From Sphagnum compactum (Eukaryota; Bryophyta; Sphagnopsida; Sphagnales), in the NCBI GenBank assembly GCA_965153455.1, contig OZ234493.1, forward strand, positions 23,798,213 to 23,862,212: DNA of 64,000 bases, in the 5' to 3' direction. The translations under genes were made by a program, and so were the position numbers. Numbering within the stretch: the stretch's first letter is position 1; each line of letters opens with the position of its first letter. This document shows, in pieces, positions 55,738-64,000 of the stretch. The notes beneath the pieces were generated by a model. It saw only the letters and a program-made list of their open reading frames with translations. It ran no database searches and was not told the DNA's origin.

Positions 55738-56560
55738 CTTCTCTCTTTCTTTCTTGCAGCCACCGTCGTCCCCACCACCACCCAAAGAAAAAAAAAGAAC
55801 GCTCTCCTCCAGCGATGACGATGACGATGAGGAAGAAGAAGAAGAAGCAGAAGTATTGAAGCTAGTTGCTCTTGAGCACATGGGGGTTCAAAACCACAAA
55901 CTGGTGGCAGCAAGCAAAGAAATCCCCCTTTTCACGGATCATCATCAAAGAACTCGACAGAAGAAGAACCATGTAGGCTAACTTCCTGCTCTAAAACCTG
56001 AAGTCAAAACCCAACTCACCCATCACCACTAATCATCAATTAGCACCCAAATTCTCACAAATTCTTCTTCTGCTGGTGCTACTTGTTGTTGTTGTTGTTG
56101 TTGTTGTTGCTGTGGTGGTGGTTGTTGTTCATCTTCTTTTCTGCTGCTGCTGCTGGTTGTTGTTGTTGTCGTTCTGCTGTGTGCTTGCTGCGTGTGTTGG
56201 ACGTTGTTTAGTGGGGATATGTATTTGTTTCTGCAATCAACTTCTGTTTTGGGATTGTTGTTCTCGTCCTCCTCCTCCTCCATCACATGACCCAAATAGC
56301 AAAAGAAACCCATAAAAAACACGGCGACGGATTGGATTTGATGAAGTCAACTTTTGCGCAAATTTTCCTCCGCAGTTTCTGTAAGTGTAGTCCAAATTTG
56401 TGCAATTCCGCGCGGGGAAGGATCGATCGAGCGAGCGAGCGGGCAAGCGGGCCACCGGGGAAGACGAAGAAGAAAAGAAAAAAGCCCAGTTGCGTGGGTG
56501 ACCTAATGCCACCCTCAGCACCGGGTGGGTCGGGTCACCCGGCTTTCTTTAGGGTCAGAT
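55738..56560 (-). promoter_or_regulatory. 5' flank of the receptor kinase gene
   Basis: Upstream of the start codon on the minus strand lie several trinucleotide runs. They are CTT/TCC-type at 55760-55860, a TTG run at 56084-56110 and CTG at 56140-56155. Further up is a CpG-rich block at about 56310-56540 with GAGCGAGCGAGCGGG. This mirrors the GC-rich flank before the protease gene. A 97-codon minus frame at 56322-56029 (Gln- and Glu-rich) could be an upstream ORF but looks like translated repeat. The transcription start is not visible. Confidence 0.45.
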
Positions 56561-56840
56561 AAACAAAGGAGGACAGCAATTCTATTCTATTTTATTTTAT
56601 TTTCCACAATAATTTTTTTAAATTTTTTTACAAATGCACCTTCACCATAATAACACCCTATTATTGTACATGTAAAGCAAACAAACAATTATTTTTTTAT
56701 TTTTTAAAATGTATTATTTGGAAGCCACATTATCCAACAAAAAATTTCCTCCCACAAAAGGTGAAAGCAAGGGACGAGCTTTTTTTTTTTTTTTTTAAAT
56801 TTTAATTTAATTTATTTTAATAAATTTTAATGCCCCGCAT

Positions 56841-57031
56841 CTTGAGATTAGTTATTACATAGTTATAATAATATCTTGAAGGATTTTGGTTTCATTTTTA
56901 GAGGATTATTATTTTGGAAGATTATATAATTTTTGCATGGTGAAATATATTTGAGTTAATTTTCCGTAATTCTTCTTTTGCCATCTTAAGTTACTTTTTT
57001 TAATGTAAATGGCAAGGCCTCAATGTGACAC
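56841..57031 (+). repeat. Dispersed repeat A, copy 2
   Basis: This matches 15917-16097 in the same orientation. It begins CTTGAGATTAGTTAT, continues with TTTTTGCATGGTGAAATAT and ends AAATGGCAAGGCCTCAATGT. The two copies are about 41 kb apart. Confidence 0.75.
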
Positions 57032-58049
57032 TAATTATATTATTTGTAAAAATAAGTTTTCAACAAAATAATAATCACCTTTTTTTTTTCTCAAAGAACA
57101 AATTTTTGTGAAGAAAAAAAAAAGAGAAGAATTTATGGGAAAATTCACAAATATTTTTGTAATTATTTTTCAACCATGGAATCTTCAAACTTTATAGTTA
57201 ATTATTCAACAAACATGTGTTAAATCTGCCTTTTCATATGCATAATACACAATTGCAATTGTGTTCATAAGCAATAGGATGTCCTAACCTTTTTTTTAAA
57301 ATATATTTTGGGGGGGGGGAAATCAAAAATTATATTATTACATTTAATAACCCCATTTTTCTTCTCTAGGAAGGCTAGCATAATTTTATAAACTTTATTA
57401 TTGAGCTCAATACTAGAGAATACTATGCATGCCACTAGCAAAAATTTCAATTGTTCTAAGGAACATACCTTACCCTAAGGTGAATTTCATCATTAAATAA
57501 TCCTCAAAATAATGAAATGAATTATTGTGAAAATATCAAGTTGACGTGTTGAAAATCATCATAATTATCATAAGCTACATATATTCTAAACAATTTCACT
57601 ACTCATGTGACAATATCATAATAGATCATAAATAATTCAATAGTTTCAAATTCTAAAAAACAAATGTGAAAATTGACTCTAGGCTATAGTAATAGGGTTT
57701 CAACCAATGTTGGTTAGTTATTGAAAAAACGCCCATTTATTGAAAATCAATGGTCTTCATGGTGGGTATTTGAAAACATAATGAGTGGTTATTACCAAAA
57801 AATAAAGTAAATTGATAATTAATGGGTCTAAATTGTCCTATATATATATATACACCTTGTGTGATCTAAAAATTTAAAAATATCTACCCAATTGGTTATG
57901 AACTAAAAACCAATAACCAACCAAAATTAGTTTCAACTCTTTTTTATAGACAAAAAAAATGTATTTCTTTCTTTGAAATTCCTAATTTGTTCTTGGGACA
58001 TATGGTTTGTCAACAATGCAAACTTGCCAAAATTAATTAATGTAAAAGA

Positions 58050-58275
58050 GCTTTAAAAGGAAGAAGGAAGAAATTATAAAAAGGAAGATGAAAAAAAAAA
58101 AAAAAAGAAAGAAATGAAAAAAAGGAACATGAAGAAAAGAAAGAAAGATTTTTGAAAAAAGGAACATGAAAAAAAGGGAAGAAATGATTAAAGAATAACG
58201 TAAAAAAAAAGGAAGAAATGATAAAAAAAGGAACATGAAAAAAAAGGGAAGAAATGATGAAAAGGAACAAGAAGA
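58050..58275. repeat. A/G-rich short tandem repeat, ~30-35 bp unit
   Basis: The phrase AAAAAGGAACATGAAAAAAA followed by GGGAAGAAATGAT recurs with varying A-run lengths about six times. The minus strand is open in two frames (58033-58281) only because it is almost pure pyrimidine; the resulting Phe/Leu/Ser-rich peptides are not credible proteins. Confidence 0.85.
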
Positions 58276-58931
58276 AAACACTAAGATCCTATCTTAAAAC
58301 CCACAACTAGAAATTCCTTTTGTTAGAACCAACACAACAATCGGGTCATGGAACTAGTCTTTTGTTAGATCTAGAATGGAGATCAAAATCATGAAATTAA
58401 GAACATTTTTGAACATAACCTTAATATCATAAGGTAAGAATTCTTATTCTTATTTTTGAAAAGGTGATAAATATGCTTAAATTCATAGTTATGTATTCAT
58501 TTTAATTAATTGTTGAATTTCATACATATATATATATAGACACATTGTTTTATTTTAAAAACTTCATATTCCTACAATCTCTAGCATTGAGGAGTGTGTA
58601 TTGGGATATATCAACTTCATATTAGGGTTTAGGATTGACAAGATACTTTGGTTTAAAGTTCCTATGTGAAAGGTGCCCTTTAAAAGCAACTTGACTCATA
58701 CCCCCTATTTGGGCTTCTAGGAATATTTATCACATGTGATCAAGAATAATTTTTTATATCTCATTATATAATATATTTTTAATAATATATTATATTAAAA
58801 TAATAATATTTATTGGTCTTGTGCACATTTACTAACATTGTTGGGCCTCTTTCATCATAAAATTATTATATTTCATCCACAATATATTGTGCGAAGGTGA
58901 GAAAGGATAACCACATAGGGAAGTTACTTTG

Positions 58932-59230
58932 GACAGAAAATGGTGGATGAGATTGATTACTTTGTTCCTTGTTTGCATGCCTTTTGAATTTGTTTGGGTG
59001 AATGTTTTTACAATACTTTATGTTGGCAGTTACATGGACAGAAAATGATGGATGAGATTGATTCTTTTGTTCCTTGTTTCCATGCCTTAGAATTCTGTTG
59101 GTGATTTTTTTTTTTACAAATACCTATGTTAGCAATTACATGGATAGAAAATTATGGATGAGATCGATTACTTTGTTCCTAGTTTCCATTCCTTCAAAAA
59201 AATATTTGATGAGTTTTTTTACATGACCAT
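58932..59230 (+). repeat. Three tandem copies of a ~105-bp unit
   Basis: Copies start at 58932, 59036 and 59142 with GGA(C/T)AGAAAAT followed by GGATGAGATTGATTACTTTG and TTCCTTGTTTCCATGCC. The third copy is slightly shorter and the spacing is 104 and 106 bp. Confidence 0.88.
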
Positions 59231-61931
59231 ATTGGTAGAATTGCACCATCAATACCCATTTCCAGGGCTTTTTTATATTTATTTATTTATTTATTTATTT
59301 TATTTGGTGCATTTTTGGTTCACTACATTCCCGGTGTCCGTTCCCCACTAAGGAAGAGGCACTGAGAACAAGGTGAACCAAAAAGGCTTTTGGGGGACCA
59401 GATTGGATGAAGACATTCATCCAACAATTCATGCAAACCATTAGGCTTTTAAGCATTGACAATTATGTTAAATTATGATCAATGAAAGGATAATTAATGA
59501 TTATGCATCAAGCAACAAAAGCTAAATCAAATATTTTGCAAAAAAATTCTATTCTATTTAAGGGTAAGAGTATGTATTATGTATGTTTTGCATAATTATC
59601 AACTCAATTAAAAGGAAATTATTTTTATCAAAGGGAATAATAAATAAAGATCCATAATCTTTCATTCATCCTACATATGCCATATGGATACAATAATCAT
59701 GTAAATGATAAGCTAAATCAAAATAGGTATGTGTTTATTTCATTACCCTTGGCATATTGGATAAAAGATTTACTTTCCCAACACTAAACAAAACTTTTCA
59801 ATTTTATTTCACCTCAGAAACTACAAGTCTTCTCAAAAAAAATTATGATTTTTATATTTTTTAAAAAAAATTAATGATATTTCTTGGGATTATTATTGTT
59901 TCTAACTATGGGAAATCCCACCTTTTCAAGGATCTTGCTCCAACAATTCAAAAAATTAAAGATCTTGAAATTATTTTTAGAATATTTTTCAAATTTTAAT
60001 AATGAATTAGTAATACTTTAATCACATAAATGTCAGTTTAAATGTAACAAATGCCCTCTTAAAAGAACATTTCAACCCCCTTAAAATGCATGTCATGAAA
60101 CTTATTTGGATTAATGGCAAACCCATTGCAAATGGTACAAAAAACAATCAAAACCATATGTTATCACACATGCTAAATACTCAAGTGGTAGGTTCAATGA
60201 TGCTTATACAAGGTGAATGTGTAAGTTTAAGAACAATACAAGTGAAAAAAATTCATTAAATACTTCAACCTTAGATATTACAACTAGTTAGAAAGAACTT
60301 GTAATTAGAACACGTCATTGAATGGGTCCATATTTTCTTGAAAATTAACCTAACCACATATGTGAATTGTTTCATGGAAACCCTTAGATGGATCTACCCA
60401 TGCAAGTCCAATGTATAAGCATTGACAAGGTTTTGGTTTACACAATTTATAAAAATCAATCCAACTTAAGATCAATGCTTGTCATATGCATATGCAACAT
60501 AATATGTGATTATAATGAATTATATGGAACAAAAGGCTATAATACAAATAGGATGGGCGGTCAAAACAATAAACATCACATCAAAACAACCTATTAATTG
60601 TAAAATAAACATGGGGACCTATTCTTGATTACACAATGCATGTAATGTATGTGCAAGTTTTATGAGGACAAAAGCGCATGGTCAAGTATCCATTGCATAC
60701 AATCACCTTTGAATGTAATTCCAAACCCACATGACTTGCCCCCAAATATAACACAAATGATATAACAAACGATGTTTCACCCTCCTTAGTTAAACACACA
60801 AAATTAATATTCTACATCAAAGGCTCCAAAGGTGGTGCAATGGTTATAAAATAAACATGCACAATAAAGGTGCATAGATAAGCATATTTATACCAAGAGA
60901 ATGAAAATACCATAAGTATAGGGGAATGCTTTGAGTTTTAAAAAGAGTGAAGATGAAAATGGAAAAAATATTTGAAGGGTTGTGGAAAAATTTATTATGT
61001 GTATTTGTTGTGTGGGGATAACGTAAAGTGTAACCTACATATGTGTTCATAAAAATTTAATTAAAGTTAACCCTCGTGAGTTTGGACCCTTTGTCCACTA
61101 CAAAAAGTGAACATTCCCATAGTTGGTTCAATTTGCCTTTGGCAATGGGAGGGAACAACACAAGCTTCACAACTAGTGAAATCCAACTTGCATATATAAT
61201 CTCAATTTTAATACATTTGACAATATATGAAATATTTGTTAACATGGATTTTCGTACTCTAAAAAACATCCAAGTGGTAGTTTTAAAAAGGAAAAAAAGT
61301 TGTGCAAATTTATAACAAAGAAACCAACCTAATTTTATTCTTCATTTTGTTGCAAAAATTGGCACACATATTGACAAGCTTTGGATCACCAAGACAAATT
61401 CATTTTATCATATTCATTTTCTTCCCTTCCTTTCTCAAATTGTAAATTCTCCGCCATTAGAGGTGACATAGAACTACAAAATATCTTTAAACTACTAGTT
61501 TCTAGTGCACATTTGTTGATATCAATATTATAATGGTTAAAAATAGAAAAAGAAGTAAAAATACAATTCATTCTAGAAGCAAGTTTGTTAAGATAAAATT
61601 TCTATAAGTGAAAGTGCAATATGGTATTAATGCCAAATGTGTTGATAGCAAGAAGGGAACAATCATATGTAAAATAAAATAAAATTTGACCAATTAACAC
61701 TAGTGGATAATCTATACATAGAGAGGTATTATAAATTCTTGTACTATTTTTGGTTCCAACCTTGATGTTGTGTGTGTAAATGGTTTACGCCTTACATTTT
61801 GAGTAAATGTAAAAATAAATACACTTATGTGGTTTTACATGGCCAAAATAATGTAAATGTAAGACAAATACATTTACATGGTTTTATGCAACTATGTATA
61901 ACAATGTAAAAAAATGTGATTTCTATTTCGT

Positions 61932-61952
61932 GGGGGGGGGGGGGGGGGGGGG
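61932..61952 (+). other. Uninterrupted run of 21 G
   Basis: Twenty-one consecutive G bases lie between T and AAGGG in otherwise AT-rich DNA. The length may be affected by sequencing or assembly error, but the tract itself is clear. Such a run can form G-quadruplexes. No gene is nearby. Confidence 0.85.
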
Positions 61953-61964
61953 AAGGGATTTCAT

Positions 61965-62345
61965 AATGTTTTCGATGATAGGCCAACCAAATGGCCCATG
62001 GGAAAAAAAAAACCCATCAAAACATTTGTGCTTTGAGATGCACCATAACTAATTAATTTAATTAATATGAATCATAATAAGTACTTAAGTTCTTACAAAA
62101 GCTTAGGCCAAAAATGGTGATGAACAATGTTAGGAATAAAAAAATTATTTGAGCAACGAGGTGAGACAAAATGTGCATTCAAGATATTCCTTAGAATAAC
62201 ACCACCATGGTCCTATATTGGTAGAAAATTTTAATGTTTGGGGAGTATCAAAGTATCATGATTTTTTGTGAAGGGCTAATCAAAGTGGCCCATTGCACAT
62301 AAACATTTAGAGCTTTGGGATGCACCCACAACTAATTAATGTGGA
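61965..62345 (+). repeat. Imperfect direct duplication, ~100-bp unit 280 bp apart
   Basis: A phrase with GGCCCAT, then ACATTT, GCTTTG(A/G)GATGCACC and ACAACTAATTAAT occurs at about 61965-62066 and again at about 62245-62345. Confidence 0.6.
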
Positions 62346-63059
62346 TTGCAAAAAGACATGGTCATTAAAGGTATATAATATATACACTTACATTTACACA
62401 CCCCACAACATTTTACACGAGGCTATGTAAATGTATTTAACAAATATTTACGAGTTGAATTCGTGTAAATGTGAATTTAAAATGTTTTTATACAAGGCAA
62501 TAATAGAGGTGTAAATGTAAAAAATTCATATGTGTAAAAGTAAACGATTTACACTTACATGAAATTTACACACCATATATTCGACTATTGACATTTAGAT
62601 GCACAACACTAGTTGCAACATCACCTCCATCACCAAAGAGGAGAAGATTTCACGTGCAATAAATTGTTCAATTGTAGAATGAGTTGAAGTTCACACCAAC
62701 CACTCGCACAACCATGGATGAAGAATTAATGTGGGAAAATATTCAATTTTTTAAATTTTGATATCTTTTACATGGTAGTTAAAAGAACAAACATTTATTG
62801 CTTAGCCTGAGCCTCGATGGTTATTATCATTTTGGGATTTATGTAAGAAAGAAAGAATATTACTTTTGGTGGGACCCAAATGCATGCCCCCAACTTACTA
62901 AAGGTTGGGTTTAGCGGACGAAACTAACCATGAACCTTCGAGTGTTTTGAAAGTGGAGTGGGATGATGAATATGACTTAGACCCCTCTAAGGAGAAAAAC
63001 CCACTTAAACATGCCAAAGAGCCACTAGCCACACATACATAAGGGAGGGGGTTTGGTTT

Positions 63060-63510
63060 GAACAAACAAAACAAGTCATTGTAGAATGGGAACACCAAAA
63101 CACCAACATCAAAGCTTAGAACAAACACAAAGATCAAAAGACCATGATCACGAATAGTAATGTGAAAATCAAAAGAACATAAAAAACCCCAACTTGAACA
63201 TATCAAAAAAATCAAGAACACCAACATGAAAACCATAAGAGCACAAGGTCTTTGATGAACTAGAAGAACATCAAGAACGTTAGCTTAGGAAGACTAAAAA
63301 ACATCAACATACCATAAAAACAAAAATTTGGGAAGACTGTAAGAACATTAAGAGCACTTGCTTAGGAAGGTTAGAAGAACATGAAAGTTAAAACACTAGT
63401 TCGAATGAACTAGGATAACATCAAAAACACGTGGTCAAATGGACCATAAATTTATGAAAAGCACCAATGTGAAGACCATAAGAACACTAAAAACATTAGG
63501 TCAAATTATA
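63060..63510 (+). repeat. Degenerate short tandem repeats, ~50-60 bp period
   Basis: Phrases such as AAGAACATCAAGAAC, ACCATAAGAACA and CTTAGGAAG recur irregularly across this stretch. The open minus frame at 62898-63236 overlaps its first part and is probably a by-product. Confidence 0.55.
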
Positions 63511-64000
63511 ACACCCAAATTATGGATTTTCTTAACCATAATCATAATTTTAAAAATGTGTTTATTTGATGAATAATGTTCATTATATTATTTAGAGTGG
63601 TCAATTGAAGTTGAAGTTCATTATGCTTTTGTAGGGAAAATTTCCTTTTGGCTACCCAAGTTTGGATAAGTTCATCCATTATTATTCATTTTTCATCAAC
63701 TAAGTATAAAATTGATTTCTCATCATTCACTTTTGTCCATAATGAAATAATTGAAAGTTTGTTCAATAATGTACTTTAGATAATGGGCCTTAAGGAAGTT
63801 TGTACAAAAACTTTAATGAAAGTTTCATTGAGGTAGATCTAAAAATTGTATAAATTAGAATAATTTCCCCTTTTGACTTTGAATTTGTTCAACACAAGAA
63901 TAGGTATGACTTTGCATCATAACTTAATTCATTTTATCTCATGCATATTTTTTTAGGTTATTTGAAGAAAAAAAATTTTAAAAAAGTTTTAAAAATTTAT

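Larger units (their letters stand above)
56561..64000. other. AT-rich, repeat-rich intergenic DNA to the window end
   Basis: No gene was recognised on either strand. Named repeats inside have their own entries. In addition, TGTAAATG-type motifs are frequent at 61740-62570, and TTTA tetranucleotide runs lie at 59276-59302. Confidence 0.55.

Noticed and set aside
58033-58281. Phe/Ser-rich minus-strand frames
   Set aside because: They are translation of a near-pure A/G repeat.
62898-63236. 112-codon minus-strand frame with hydrophobic start
   Set aside because: It overlaps a degenerate short repeat region, has no recognised domain and no neighbouring exon.

Overview
This window reads as nuclear DNA of a land plant. 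The evidence is several intron-rich genes with GT–AG introns and plant-specific families: a xyloglucan endotransglucosylase/hydrolase, a plant hyccin, an HVA22-type protein, an LRR receptor kinase and a probable GPI-anchored aspartic protease. These sit as short, relatively GC-richer gene islands in long, very AT-rich, repeat-laden intergenic DNA. The low gene density and the style of the intergenic DNA would suit a seed-free plant (bryophyte, lycophyte or fern), but nothing seen fixes the species.

Layout: 0-3.4 kb is AT-rich DNA with one tRNA-like sequence. 3.4-6.0 kb holds a decayed reverse-transcriptase retroelement. 6.3-7.0 kb is a three-copy tandem repeat running into the 5' flank of a hyccin-like gene (7.2-10.7 kb, +). 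11-22 kb is repeat-rich: a degenerate array at 13.8-14.5 kb, a 60-bp minisatellite at 14.5-15.25 kb, and a ~420-bp repeat family at 17-20 kb. The central cluster at 22.4-41.3 kb has an aspartic protease (+), an XTH (+), a PUS7-type RNA pseudouridine synthase (-) and an HVA22-like protein (+). The last two are head to head, with only 173 bp between their start codons. 41.3-48.4 kb is AT-rich and gene-free. 48.4-55.7 kb is an 18-exon LRR receptor kinase (-). 55.7-56.6 kb is its GC-richer 5' flank, and 56.6-64 kb is repeat-rich intergenic DNA.

Five genes could be reconstructed exon by exon with every splice phase consistent. Lengths are protease 607 aa, XTH 324 aa, pseudouridine synthase 588 aa, HVA22-like 217 aa and receptor kinase 861 aa. 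The hyccin gene is solid in exons 1-6 and at the C terminus, but its middle is unresolved. The genes do not form an obvious pathway. Protease, XTH and receptor kinase are secreted or membrane/cell-wall proteins, hyccin and HVA22 belong to membrane-lipid and ER-membrane biology, and the pseudouridine synthase modifies RNA.

I found no convincing new multi-gene system. The observations most worth a second look are the paired CT/AG microsatellites in introns 1 and 5 of the HVA22-like gene, a GC-AG intron in the same gene, the retroelement whose two catalytic RT aspartates both read as Asn, the dispersed repeat pairs 30-41 kb apart, and the 60-bp minisatellite whose period keeps frames partly open.
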